A stretch of DNA of 59,674 nt from Leucogyrophana mollusca (GCA_021014945.1 MU266502.1:1-59674); one strand, 5' to 3'; positions 26,929 through 38,472 are shown, counted from the stretch's first letter. The notes: a model not told the origin generated them from the letters alone. Numbers and translations are program-made.

Positions 26929-27800
26929 ATCGATCAACGTGTTTGACATTTTTGGTTGTGAATCTCTCGATTGCCTGATGATCGATGTTGAGCGTGTTCT
27001 TGGAGGATGAGTATATACGAGTGTACGCATAGTCAGTGGTTTTGTGAATCTCCGTTTTGTACGATTCGTATTTACTATTTGATGGTACTAGCCAAAGTTC
27101 TAATCATAATCCTCTTATTTGAATGGTACAAAGTCTGTAGAAAACTGGGCCCGATGCAAGCCTCGAACTCTGCCCCGCGAGGGAGACATAAGATACTCTG
27201 CTATCCGTACCCACCACCAACGGACCACCGAAAACCGGTTTTTTTATCCTTTATCTTGTGGTTTAGAGAGGCAACATGAAGACTCATTGTAATTTGTCCA
27301 ACATACCAATGGCGGTGGTGGGGAGCTGCCGAGGTGAGATGAGCGACGGAAGGTTTGAAAATCGAGCCAGCATGAAAAGGCCCACAAGCCCCTCACCCCC
27401 ACCCGGCACAACTACGGCCGACCCAGGCAGACTGTCTCTACCCCGTACGAGCCCGTGGTCGCTCCCGGCCATCAGGGCTCAGGTGGCACTGCACACCATA
27501 CGATAGGTGTTCAGACGTTCAATGCGGTTGACTTTGGGAAGTCTCTGGGAGGATTCAACGCAGAAACTACTACGGAATCTATCGCTAATGGATCTACCTA
27601 GCATTCAGGAGAACATGCATGTTCGACCTTGGCACGTCGAGCCCAGGCAAGATGTTAAAGCATAGGCGAGTAACAATTGGCGTACATCGCAAACATACTC
27701 TGTGCATGAGACATAAAAAGGGTAGATAGCGTCACCATCATACTGACGACGGAGAAAGACCATCTCGACATAACAAGACCTGCATCCAGTGTACCCCAGC
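26929..27800. other. intergenic 0.9 kb between convergent RING and eL8 genes
   Basis: Convergent 3' flanks. The only coding-like signal is the open frame at 27359-27601, listed separately. Confidence 0.4.
27359..27601 (+). CDS. orphan open frame, possible terminal exon or gene relic
   Basis: Open from an in-frame TGA at 27356 to TAG at 27599-27601. The peptide has natural-looking composition (PYEPVVAPGHQGSGG, then VQTFNAVDFGKSLGG). An AG at 27370-27371 could be a splice acceptor (peptide starting HEKAHKPLTPTRH), but no matching upstream exon was found. It may be a leftover of a lost gene. No family recognised. Confidence 0.2.
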   Translation, partial: KSSQHEKAHKPLTPTRHNYGRPRQTVSTPYEPVVAPGHQGSGGTAHHTIGVQTFNAVDFGKSLGGFNAETTTESIANGST

Positions 27801-29188
27801 TTAAAGCTTTCCGAGAGAAGCGGCCTTCGCGTCCTGGCCGGCAGCCTTGGCGCGCTTGCGGAGCATCTGAGTAGATTTGTTGCCGCGGAGACCTCCACCC
27901 CATTGACGGCGGGACTCTTCGTACTTGTCCGTGCTAGAGAGGGCCATGTCAGGCACAAATTCATCGTGTAATGGTATAATGGCACTCACAAGTTCGCCTT
28001 GGCGGCGCTGACGAGCGTGGCCAGCTCACGCTGGTCCTCGCTCTTGACGTCCTGGAGGGTCAGGACGGCGGCAGTCTTCTTGTGCACCACAGTGCCGAGA
28101 CGAGCCTTGCCCTTCACAATGACGTAGGGGACACCCATCTTGCGGCACAAGGCGGGGAGGAAGACAACGAGTTCAATGGGGTCGACGTCATGAGCGATGA
28201 CAACAAGAGAAGCTTTCTTGGCCTCAATGAGGGCAACACAGTGGTTCAAGCCATATTTGACAAAGAGGGGCTTCTTGTCCTGAGACGGGATGGTTAAATT
28301 ATTATTCCATAGCTCTCTCATATCAACTTACTTTGGCCTGAGCTTCTTTTTGCTCAGCGGTGGCCTTTGCCAAAGCCTCCAAGCGCTCCTTCTTCTCCTG
28401 CTTGGTCTCGGGGCGGTACCTGCAGAGGATATGTGAGGGTTATCCCAGCAGGTGAAGTGACCAAAATCTCACTTGTTCAAGAGCTTGAAGAGTTGTGTCG
28501 CAGTGTTCTTGTCCAAAGTGTGGGAGAACTGTGCGATGGCGGGTGGGACCTTCAGGCGCTGGCTGAGAATAACCTTCTGGCGTTGCAGGCGGACATATTC
28601 GGGCCATTTCACAAAACGGGTGAGATCAGTTTTGGGGCGGACATCCTGACCTACGAGATAGATATTGTGTGAGTTTATAGCAAAGTGCGCCTGCGATATC
28701 AGCTGGACTCACCGATGCCGAAGTTCTTCGGTGTGGCCTCAAACAGAGGGTTTTTGGTTGATTTGGCGGCTTTGGCAGCAGCACCAGGAGCAGGTGCGGG
28801 CTTCTTGCCGGATCCGGTTTTGGCCTTGGGGGGCTGGTCATTGAGACGAGAACAGTCAGCAACAGGGCAGGCAGCGATAAAACTGCCAGCACCGCCGCCT
28901 CGTCTCGGAGCTCTAGCGCTCGCTGCTCTCCATCATAGATAGATCGCGGCGAGCCCAGCAGAAAGCATCGTAACCGTGCAAGCACGACTCCGCTTCTAAC
29001 AAGCATGCGATTAAACGCTAGAGCTTGTGCTGAACCGAATCTGTATCCAATGTCAGTTTTTTGTCAATTACTCGAGTCATCTGGATGAAGGACTTGCCAT
29101 CCAGCTCATTTCAGGGCTCCACGAGCGTACGATTCGGTGCCAAAGTTGTCCGAGACGTAGAGGCTGGCGCTCTGCGGGAACTTACCAT
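27801..29188 (-). CDS. RPL8: 60S ribosomal protein eL8 (L7a/L8)
   Basis: Component of the large ribosomal subunit, L7Ae-type RNA-binding fold. The first exon is just the ATG at 29188-29186, followed directly by GTAAGT. The next exon starts at 28833 with [16 protein letters not shown], giving [10 protein letters not shown] as in other fungi. Later exons give [20 protein letters not shown], then [20 protein letters not shown], then [20 protein letters not shown] with [20 protein letters not shown] (the L7Ae motif). They end with [13 protein letters not shown] and KLSTOP (TAA 27803-27801). The first intron is about 352 nt, several times longer than its neighbours. Divergent from the thioesterase gene. 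Confidence 0.9.
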
Positions 29189-29476
29189 TTCTTGTGAGCC
29201 TTGAGGAACGGTGGTGGGGTCTTGAGGTCGAGGTGTCGTGAAACGGATGTAAGTTCAGAGGTATGAGTTGGTCGGAGGTTCGGTTCCCGCTTCGGCAAAT
29301 GCCGTCGGTACTCGGGAAGGTTTGTTAGCCGTGGCGCATTTGTGGCTCTGTTGCTTTCCAAGCCGCCAGTCAGACGGAGGCGCCGTTCTTCGTATACCTG
29401 TTTTCCTTTGACATCCACATAGACGCGTTCCTTGTATCGCTTAGAGGACTTCTTCTTCTTCCTAGAGCTCTCGGGA
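29189..29476. promoter_or_regulatory. shared divergent promoter, eL8 / thioesterase
   Basis: 288 bp between start codons. A long minus-strand open frame crosses it but is best read as chance (see rejected items). Confidence 0.45.
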
Positions 29477-30530
29477 ATGTCTGCTTTTTTGTTGCGACGT
29501 GCCCTTTCCCAAGGTAGCCGGTCGAATCTACTGGCGAAAGGCTTCTCGACTGTACCCCCCACAGCTCCGCGATCGCGGAGATACCTGGCGACTTTCTCCC
29601 TCGCCGCATCGGTCGCTGTTTCCGCATACACATTTGGCGCCCTATTCCCGCATCCCTACCTCACCTTTATATCACCACGCCCCGCACCAGGTCCTCCAGA
29701 CCCAGGTTCTCCAGCGTCTATCGCCTATACCGACTCCCTTGAGCGCGAGCTACAGTCTCTACCGCTATTGGTGGCCCATCGTACACAACCAGACGCAAAC
29801 GAGTGGTACGAAGCCCGTCCATATAAGAAAATTCCCGAAGAACGGCGAGTGAACAGCCTCACAGCAGGTGCCCTTAAAGGCCCTGGAAAACTGGCACTAC
29901 CTCCTCTAGTACGGTGTAGAGACGATGAGAGCGAAAGCCTTATAGTTGTCCACGTTGGTAGGGGTCTGTGTGGACACGACGGTATCGTTCATGGGGGCAT
30001 GCTGGCAACCATCCTGGATGAGAGTCTTGCTAGAGTTGTGAGTGACGAAGCTATACCTTATACATGAACCTTGCATATTGTGATATCCAAGGCAATCAAT
30101 AATCTACCTGACAAAATCGGTGTCACTGCCAACTTGTCAATCAATTATCGCGCACCCACCTTTGCTGATCAGGTAGGTAGCGATACGCTGTCTTCTGCGA
30201 TGAACGATACAAAGCTGACTTCCCCGCTCAAATTAGTTTATAGTGATACGAGTTTTCCTCACTGAGAAGCGAGGTCGCAAATCCATGGTGGCGGGACGAG
30301 TGGAGGACCTCAAGGGCAACGTCCTCGTCGAAGCAACGTAAGGAATCGTTCATAACCAACAACACCACATAACCCACCACGCTGTTCTTAGGGCGACGTT
30401 TGTTCAGCCACGTTATTCGCAATTTTTGAGTAACTCTATGGTGAAACAGGCGATGGGCGAACCAGAACCCAAAGGTTCCAGCCCCGTTCTACTTGCCGAG
30501 GGCATGCCACCACCAGCCGCTAAATCATAG
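29477..30530 (+). CDS. mitochondrial-type hotdog-fold acyl-CoA thioesterase
   Basis: Exons 29477-30037, 30092-30172, 30237-30337 and 30392-30530 join to 293 aa. The N-terminus is Arg/Ser/Leu-rich (MSAFLLRRALSQGSRSNLLA) and followed by a hydrophobic segment (LATFSLAASVAVSAYTFG), suggesting mitochondrial import with a membrane anchor. The hotdog domain shows the PaaI/THEM4-like core: HDGIVHGGMLATILDESLAR, VTANLSINYRAPTFADQ and VAGRVEDLKGNVLVEATATF. The HGG motif and the following Asp/Glu fit the catalytic helix of this superfamily. Substrate is not determined. The C-terminal tail is Pro/Ala-rich. Confidence 0.85.
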
Positions 30531-32274
30531 ATATGTTGACCCTGTATCCCAACTCCAGTCACAGTATTCAACAGATAGTTTCGGTGGTACACTGCCTCAT
30601 CATGCCGCAAGCAAGCATAATGCACATAATGTGCGGTGGATGAAGCTCTATCAGGATCTATCAATGCAATATACACGGAGGCATCGCAATACACTGTAAT
30701 GAAACGCCGGGCTTCCTCAGGGGGAGCATCCTGCAAACCCTTAAACGCTAATTGTGGCCCAAGAAGTATCAAATAAGTGCCATCAAGATACAATGGATAT
30801 GCCACCTGAACACTAATCACACCCCGTTGCGCGTGTGTAGGTGTGCCCCCGTCGTTGGATGTTAGCATAATATGAAGGTCGCGCCTCATTCACTTTGGAG
30901 TCTAGATATCTAACGCTTCCTTTTCGAGACGCATAGCTTCCATCTGCCACCATCTTTCACAAGGCAGATGTTCTCAGATGTCATTTACAACTATTCGCTC
31001 GAGCCGGGTAAACCGTAGCCCCCGCAAGCGGGCTGTGCGCTCGCTGCTGTGTCCCAGATCGACTTGAGCGAGTTCGACATATTTTGATACTAGCGGACAG
31101 TGCCACAATGTCGCGCCTTCCGAGTCGGCACTCTAATACGCAACTTAAAGAGACATCGAACAAGATGCGCGGGCGCGTTCCTCCCAGAAATCAAATTCCC
31201 CAGCTACGGAGATCAAGGCTTTCAAGCATATCTCCAGAGTTTACATTAAACTCAAGTCGCCGGTGTTCAAACCGTTGTGCAAGTCACCGTTTGAAAAGTA
31301 AGGCCGTGTTGAAGAGGCGATGAGCCATTTGATTTCATTGAGTGGTGTCTGTCTCGCCTGCTGATCTGGACTGCGGCACCACTGACCACCCATTCTCTCT
31401 CAGAAGTCTCAGAAGTCTATACAGTAGTTTGGGCAGGCAGCTGCCACCAGACTTCGGACCTACTTTCTCTCGGGGAGTCCGTTGCTCCTCTCAGTTCCAT
31501 CAAGCTGCTGCCGAGAGACACCGATAATACCCCGACCTCAAGGAGCTTCACACTATAAGAAACAGTCATGATCATCCTTCGATCTTCATACAGCAGGTAT
31601 ATGCAGACTGCCGCGCGGACCGTGGCACCATTATACCCGCGTGGATTAAGAATGGAATACTGAAAGCCAACTCAGCCCTCGAACCGCACATGATCAACTA
31701 CAAGATAGCACATCAGAGCGCCGTAACATAACAAGTAGCTAAGACTTGCCACACACCATGCTCCGAGTCACAGCCTGAGGCACGATCATCAGTAAGAAGC
31801 ATGCTTATATATAGCTATCTACTCTTTCTCAAACCCGCGAACAGGGATAACAAACTTCATCGTTCAGAAAGGTGTTTCTCACCCACGATCAGCGTTTCAT
31901 CAAGGCGTGGCGAATTCAAGCACTCGCCGGCACCACAGGCCGTGCACTTCTCGAGCTAAGAAAAACCGACTCGGAAAACAAATTGATTTCCAAGTGCTCT
32001 TTCGTGCCCTCGGGCCGAACAAGTGTGCCTCAAAGTTTGCGATGACTTAGTTGAGCACTGGCAAGAACTCGAGTAAGCGCTAGATTCTCCACAGCATATC
32101 ATCATCTTACAGCAAGCGTGCCATCTCTGATCTCGCAGCACCCCTCTTACTCAAATGGCACGTTATCATGATCGCCGAAGTTTTTGTGATCAGAAGAAGT
32201 ATCTAGGTTTTGCGAGTGCATAAGAGGAGCCAGTTCCTGCCGAAGTACGAGCGACTAGAATCCGCCTCGCGGCC
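30531..32274. other. gene-poor 1.7 kb stretch
   Basis: No gene is supported. Short open frames (for example 31084-31323 plus) lack introns in frame and known motifs. A TATA-like TATATATAG lies at 31806-31814. A short frame around 31,895-32,045 reads FIKAWRIQALAGTTGRALLE; I could not connect it to a gene. Confidence 0.4.
31806..31814 (+). promoter_or_regulatory. TATA-like element, possible distal promoter of the second membrane protein
   Basis: TATATATAG followed by a pyrimidine-rich stretch (CTATCTACTCTTTCTC). The next supported ATG is about 460 bp away at 32275, so the transcript would need a long or spliced leader, or an unrecognised upstream exon. Confidence 0.3.
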
Positions 32275-33071
32275 ATGAAGTATTTCGTGGTAGCATTGAT
32301 GCTGTCTGTTGTCGCTTTGGCGCTGGCTGCACCTACAACTACTCCCGACTCCCGGGTGACCACTCTTCCCCTTATCGTTGGGTAAGTTGAATGCCCACTG
32401 GGTCCTGGGGGTCGCTTATCATGGTATTTCAGGTTGCAAGGAGCGCCCTTGGAATCGCGCGCGCTCTCTTTAGACAAGCTCACGACAGACATGACTAATG
32501 ACGTACTCCCTGAACTCAACGCCAGACAGCCAATAGAAGCTGGTCAGTCTCTCTGTTCCCCCACCGATGACAAGGATCTCACAGCGTAAAAAAATCGCTA
32601 GATAACTCTGCTTCCGAGCCGGAGGGAACGTTTGCGGAGGCTCAACTATTCCAATCCTCAAACGGCCCCAGCTATGGAAACGTTGCTCTGCTCCAAGGTC
32701 TCCTGATCTTTGGAGCCACGGCGTTCGGAATAATTCTTATTATCATTGCTGTAGTCAGTGTGGTGGCTTTACGACGCTTAAAAGTGAGTAACTGTAGCTC
32801 AGCTGCAAACCAGTATGCTATGATATTGATTGTGGGCGCGTTACAGAGTTTACATCGATCAACGGAGAGATTGAAGGCTGAGATGCAGCTCCAACTAGAG
32901 TTCTTCGTACGGAATCAGGACCACCTCCCGGCTCAGCTGCGGAAGGTTCCCTCGAAGGCTCTGAGCACGTTCAAAGGCCCCATGGATCGCCACGACGCGC
33001 CTGCCAACAGAGATGCTATATTGCCACTCTACGAAGGACGCCATATTTATGCGTGTAGTGCTGAAAAATGA
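32275..33071 (+). CDS. type I single-pass membrane protein with cytoplasmic ERLKAEM motif (copy B)
   Basis: Exons 32275-32381, 32433-32542, 32602-32783 and 32847-33071 join to 207 aa. The signal peptide is MKYFVVALMLSVVALALAAP, followed by a short Ser/Thr/Glu-rich ectodomain (about 100 residues). One membrane helix follows (LLIFGATAFGIILIIIAVVSVVA), then RRLK and the tail SLHRSTERLKAEMQLQLEFF. The last exon is 225 nt, phase 0, and begins just after the membrane helix, exactly as in the gene at 19851-20666. The ectodomain and distal tail have diverged strongly. Function unknown. Confidence 0.8.
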
Positions 33072-33245
33072 TATATATTCAATTCTATTAATGTCACGGT
33101 TTCCTGGGTTGATCCTGGGGTATTGCTTCTAGTCCTCGTGGGTGGTGCGTGTCAATGTGTTTGAAGCAGCATCAAGATCGTGGATACATTACAAAGGTAC
33201 ATCGTGATGGAAAGCACTACATCAGAACTGGGCACCGGGAAGCGC

Positions 33246-35359
33246 TTATGCTCCAACTTTCCCCAACATGCCCCTCAACACCTTCTCTTCCGTCCGGGGT
33301 GTGAATACCACCTCAAACGGCGCAGCACGCGCGATGACACCGCGGCTGAACGCCGACATATCGATTGGAGCGGCCGGGTTCTCCGCGAGGCGGAAAGACC
33401 AAAGGAGAAGCGCGAGGTTGATGTATATCGAGCGGTTGGCCACATGTTGCCCAGGGCACACCCTATTAGGAGAAGGTAGGAGTCAGCCATCACTCAACAG
33501 GGCACGAGGCGGCACGAGGGGAACAAAGGAGCGAAAGTGTCATCGCACCGTCTGCCAAAGCCATAAGTGAATGTTCGCAAGTCCCCTCGGAAAGCCCCGT
33601 CTTTGGCCAGCCAGCGCTGGGGGTCGAACGTCTCGGGATCGGGGAAGACGTCGGGATCACGCGTGATAGCCCTGCATCGATGGTTGGACGCGTATCCAAA
33701 ATGATTAAAGAGAACCCATACCAGTGATTACCAAACACCGTTGCTCCCTCGGGGATGCATTGACCCCTCTGATAAAGCGTTAGCCTGCGATACGATTGGT
33801 GAGTGGAAGTAATTATGTACATACCCAGATAATGTCCCTCGTTGCACGGTGAGCAAAACCTGGGTCCCCAACATGTTACATGAATAAAAGAAGATTGTCA
33901 ATGGTAGGGAACCGCACCGATTGGTGATATAGGTCTCCATCGAAGGGCTTCATGAGCGAACGCTTTAAGTTGCGGAAGGGAATCTTCATCATCGAACGAC
34001 GGAACTACGCGAAAACAGGCCACGTCAGATACCAGCTCCCAACCATGCACATAGGGGGAAATTGGTTACTCACGTCTTTCGCGCCCGACTACCATATCGA
34101 TTTCTTCCTGCACACGAGCTTGCGCCTCAGGATGGCAGGCAGCTGCCATGATTAGGACAGTGATAGCCGATGCGGTCTGATTGCGAAGCAAATTCATGAA
34201 CAGGATTGCTCGTCCCAGCGTGCAAAACTGCTCACTGTATCTGACCCAGCGCCAAAGAGGGTTCCAGCGAGGTAAGCCATTTCATCAGGCAAAAGCTGGT
34301 GGTTGTCGATGTTCTCGAGGAGGGTCCTGACAAAGCTGGGTCCGGCGACATTCGTCGCCTACCACTGTTTTCAGTAAGAATACACGGAAGTGCATCATAT
34401 TTACTTACCACCTCGCTCTTCACGCGATCAACTTGCTCCCTGAATAATTGTACTTCTTCGTCGTGCCACCGGTCGAGGTCTTTAGTGTATCCCGGGAAGT
34501 ACCGCAGAAGGGGAATACGCTCGACGAGGTACGCCCCCGGAAGTATCACAGACAGAGCATTCCGAGCAACTTGATGTATGCGGACCACCTCCTGATCATT
34601 AACCGATGTGGGAGTCGACTTGCCGTATGTGATCCGTAAGACCACGGATGCAGCATATCTACGCAGAGCCTCAGTGTAATGACAAATCAAGAAGGTAGAC
34701 TTGGAAGGGGACTTACCGCTGCGCATGCCGCTGGTGATTTTTCGGGTCGTCGAGGATATCGAGCATTACGCTCTGTGCATCCTCCAATTGTATGCTCTCG
34801 TACGTTTCTGCGGCTTTGGGCTGGAGGTGCGTGTGAACGGCGCGCCGAAGTCGACGGAAACGTTCACCAGAACCTTCGAGGAGGATGCGATTGCCCCGGG
34901 AGAGAATCTCTCCAGCTGCGATCGAGCGTGGCCTGTCGACGAGCGCGCCACCTTCTTTCTCCATGATCTCCCATGCCGCCTACGGGAGGCGGATTAGCGG
35001 TGAATTGGGGGCCCAGTGGAAGAGTAAGTGGACCTACTTGTACTCGACCTATCATTATGGTAACCTGACTGCCCTGTCGAAGAGACACGACCGGTCCATA
35101 TTCGTTCACCAGAGCCTCAACGGCGCGGGCGATACTGGGTGGTTGATGGGTTAAATCATGGGGAGTTATGGATGGCTGGGCCTTACTCTGCCGAAGGAAG
35201 TGCCTTCTGCCAGAACCAGCGAGCAGGGGGGCCTGGGGGGAGGAGGGCATGCTTCCTGGCGTTTGAAAGCCAACGGGTCCCGTAAACGAGCGCAAGGGCC
35301 GACGTCGCAGCCACCACACCCCCCAGCCAGTTAGACTCTGCAATTATTTCAGGTATCAT
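33246..35359 (-). CDS. cytochrome P450, tandem copy 1 of 6
   Basis: Membrane-anchored haem monooxygenase; substrate unknown. Eleven exons (35359-35187, 35134-35038, 34979-34717, 34658-34409, 34358-34236, 34176-34074, 34004-33918, 33859-33825, 33768-33722, 33671-33549, 33462-33246) join to 505 aa, normal for a class II P450. Seen in order: N-terminal helix from MIPEIIAESNWLGG, hinge LLPPGPPARWFW, I-helix FGAGSDTTAS, K-helix EALRWRP (ExxR), the PERF-like region FDPQRW, and haem loop YGFGRRVCPGQHVA with the thiolate cysteine. The haem signature has Tyr where the consensus has Phe. An in-frame ATG at 35386 would add nine residues. CYP family number not assigned. No disabling change seen. Copy 1 differs from the others in its weaker TATA and in Glu/Asn near the N-terminus. 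Confidence 0.9.
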
Positions 35360-35443
35360 TGCGAGGGGAGATTCACCAGTCTTCAAGGCAGGGCTGAAAG
35401 TACTGTGATCTGAATGATGGACATCCAGGTGTTGTGCTGTGGA

Positions 35444-35451
35444 TTATGTAG
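35444..35451 (-). promoter_or_regulatory. TATA-like box of P450 copy 1 (variant)
   Basis: CTACATAA on the minus strand, 85-92 bp before the ATG. It aligns with CTATATAR in the other five copies; the middle T is changed to C. Confidence 0.5.
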
Positions 35452-36131
35452 CTTTCCCATGGAAGGCGCACTGCTTTGATCAGTAGAAGTCAAGCAGAAA
35501 GAATCTGCGGTCGTGGCATACGGAGTGTGCAAAAATGGCATGGACTAGAATAGCGATGCATCATGTGCCAAAGCCATCATAGAACTGCGCGGCGCATTGA
35601 CTGGAAGCCGATGGACCAGATTGCGGGTTGCATCGTTTACCGCTAGGAATGCGCCAAAAATCAGGTGGAGCTTGTGTAACCGAAGTGGGAAATTAGTGAC
35701 CAGCACGGCGAGCAGGTAGTGTGCCAAGATGCCCAGTATCGAGGCTCCTGGAAAGTTGGTCAAGATCATATCATTCACAATTATGACTGGAAGCCATTGA
35801 CTGCAGTGTGACAGATACTGGCTGATGAGCGCGAGTGTCCCACGGTTCCCGCCACTCGCTTTCGGTCTCTATTGGATTGCTGATTTCTATGCTTTTGTCT
35901 GTACCCATGAAGAAAGTTCGTGAAGAAGTAAGTAATGACTAGTGACTCATCGAAACCTGGTATATCGACCTGAGATTAGCGGTTACATTCCCCGCGTAAG
36001 TATTGCGGGTTGGCTTAACAGTGAGCGAGAAATAGTGCATGGTTCTCGATAAACAAATCAGTTGATGCCATGGTGTACATATGAAATTGAAGCAGAGTGG
36101 CATCAGAAGCCTGCGCTGAAAAACGTGTATC
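35452..36131. repeat. P450 intergenic block 1 (upstream repeat plus unique sequence)
   Basis: The first ~110 bp repeat the upstream block found before every copy (core at 35484-35561, AATCTGCGGTCGTGG and TAGAATAGCGATGCATCATG). The remainder to copy 2's stop is largely unlike the other intervals. No gene seen; no BRCT fragment was recognised here. Confidence 0.5.
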
Positions 36132-38256
36132 TTACACTTCAACCTTCCCTAACATGCCCCTCAACACCTTCTCTTCCGTCCGGGGTGTGAATATCACCTC
36201 AAATGGCGCAGCATGCGCAATGACACCGCGGCTGAACGCTGACGTGTCGATTGGAGCGGCCGGGTTCTCCGCGAGGCGGAAAGACCAAAGGAGAAGCGCG
36301 AGGTTGATGTAGATCGACCGATTGGCGACGTGTTGCCCAGGGCACACCCTGTCATGAAAAGGCAGAGTCAGCCATGACTCACCGGAGGGGACAGGAGATA
36401 GCACGAGGGGAATAAAGAAGCGAAAGTGTTATCGCACCGTCTGCCAAAGCCATAAGTGAAGGTTCGCAAGTCCCCTCGGAAAGCCCCGTCTTTGGTCAGC
36501 CAGCGCTGGAAGTTGAACGTCTCAGGATCGGGGAAGACGTCAGGATCACGCGTGATAGCCCTGCATTGTCGGTTGGACGTGGATCCGGAGTGATTTAAGA
36601 AAACTCATACCAGTGATTGCCGAACACCGTTGCTCCCGCGGGGATGCATTGACCTCTCTGAACAGGCGTTAGCGTGTGATACGACTGGTGGGTGGAAGGA
36701 ATTAGGTGCATACCCAGATGATGTCCCGCGTTGCACGGTGAGCAAAGCCTGGGTCCTTCAAATGTTACACGAGTAAAATGAGATTGTTAATGATAGGGAA
36801 CCGCACCGATTGGTGCAATAGGTCTCCATCGAAGAGCTTCATGAGCGAATGCTTTAAGTTGCGGAAGGGAATCTTCATCGTCAAACGACGGAACTGCGCG
36901 AAAACATGCCGCATTAGATTCCAGCTCCAAACCATGCACATAACCGCTGGGAGGAAGTCGATTACTCACGTCTTTCGCGCCCGACTACCATGTCTATTTC
37001 TTCCTGCACACGAGCTTGCGCCTCAGGATGGCAGGCAGCTGCCATGATTAGAATAGTAATAGCCGACGCGGTCTGATTGCAAAGCAAATGCATGAGCAAG
37101 ATCGCACGTTCTAGAGTACCAAAACTTCTCACTGTGTCTGACCCAGCGCCGAAGAGGGTTCCAGCGAGGTAAGCCATTTCGTCAGGTGAAAGCTGGTGGG
37201 TGTCGCCGTTCTCGAGGAGGGTCTTGACGAAGCTAGGTCCAGCGGCGTTCGTCGCCTACGACTGTCGTCAGTGATTATACACGGAAGTGCATGATGTTAA
37301 CTTACTACCTCGCTCTTCACGCGATCAACCTGCTCCGTGAATAATCGTAGCTCTTCGTCGTGCCACTGATCGAGGTCTTTGGTGTATCCCGGGAAGTACC
37401 GCAGAAGGGGAATACGCTCGACGAGGTACGCCCCTGGGAGTATCACCGACAGGAAAATCCGAGCAACCTTGTTAATGCGGACTACCTCCTGATCGTTCGC
37501 CGACGTAGGGGTCGACTTTCCGTATGTGATCCGTAAGATTACAGATGCAGCGTATCTACGCAGAATGTAAACGCCAATCTAGGAAGGAGGCAGACCTGGA
37601 AGGGGACGTACCGTCGCGCATGCAGCTGGTGATTTTTCGGGTCGTCGAGGATATCGAGAATTACACTCTGTGCATTCTCCATTTGTATGCTCTCGTACGT
37701 TTCCGCGGCTTTGGGCTGGAGGTGTGTGTGAACGGCACGGCGGAGGCGACGGAAGCGTTCGCCGGAGCGTTCAAGGAGAATACGCATGCCCCCAGAGAGT
37801 ATCTCCCCAGCTGCGATGGAACGTGGTCTGTCGACGAGCGCCCCGCCTTCTTTCTCCATGATCTCCCATGCTGCCTGCAGGACTCGGCGGGGTGGGTTAG
37901 CGGACGAGTGAGTAATGGAGGTGGACGAGTGAGTGGGCCTACTTGTAATCGACCTATGACTATGGTAACCTGGCTGCCCTGTCGAAAAGATACGACCGGT
38001 CCGTATTTGCTCACTAAACCCTCGACGGCGCGGGCGATACTGGGTTGTTGATAGGTTAAATATTGGGAAAATTATGAGTGACTAGACCTTACTCTTCCGA
38101 GGGAAGTGCCTTTTGCCAGAACCAACGGGCAGGGGGGCCCGGCGGGAGTAGGGCATGCTTGTTGACGTTTGAAAGCCAACGGGTCCCATAAACGAGCGCA
38201 AGGGCCGACGTCGCAGCTACCACGCCCCCCAGCCAGCTAGGCTCTGCGATTGTCAT
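36132..38256 (-). CDS. cytochrome P450, tandem copy 2 of 6
   Basis: Same 11-exon layout and splice phases as copy 1. It starts MTIAEPSWLGGVVAAT, the shortest N-terminus of the array. I-helix FGAGSDT, K-helix EALRWRPI and haem loop YGFGRRVCPG are intact. I translated all exons through their splice sites and saw no stop or frameshift. The exon before the haem loop reads DPETFNFQRW, where the other copies have DPETFDPQRW. The tail ends RGMLGKVEV. Substrate unknown. Confidence 0.9.
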
Positions 38257-38344
38257 TGCGGTTTAGGGGATATTAACCAGTCTTCAAGGCAGATCTGAGA
38301 GTACTGTGATTTGAATGATGGATATCCCGGTGTTGTGCTGTGCG

Positions 38345-38352
38345 CTATATAG
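38345..38352 (-). promoter_or_regulatory. TATA box of P450 copy 2
   Basis: CTATATAG on the minus strand, 89-96 bp before the ATG at 38256. Confidence 0.55.
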
Positions 38353-38399
38353 TTTCTCATGGAGGGTGCCTCGCTTCGATTTAGAGTACTCGGGTCTAC

Positions 38400-38472
38400 G
38401 TGAAGCCGACTACAGGAATAATCCGCGAGTCGTTGCACACGCAGTGTGATGTATGAGAATAGTGATGCATCA
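38400..38472. repeat. conserved P450 upstream block, copy 2
   Basis: Contains AATCCGCGAGTCGT and GAATAGTGATGCATCATG, shared with the regions before copies 1 and 3-6. Confidence 0.5.

Noticed and set aside
27130..27200. Possible minus-strand tRNA (GTTCGAGG loop-like sequence near 27,170)
   Set aside because: The T-arm pairs only three bases, there is no convincing A box or D arm, and the acceptor stem is imperfect.
28845..28942. C/D-box snoRNA in the eL8 first intron
   Set aside because: The boxes are present at plausible spacing, but no closing stem and no clear antisense element were found. Kept only as a question in the findings.
29182..29631. 149-codon minus-strand open frame with Lys/Arg-rich sequence across the eL8/thioesterase promoter
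   Set aside because: It overlaps the thioesterase presequence exon on the opposite strand. Its end coincides with the eL8 start codon and splice donor (TGG TAA overlaps ATG|GTAAGT). Best read as a chance frame through the promoter.
30413..30889. 158-codon minus-strand open frame over the thioesterase 3' end
   Set aside because: Antisense to a well-supported last exon and without family features.
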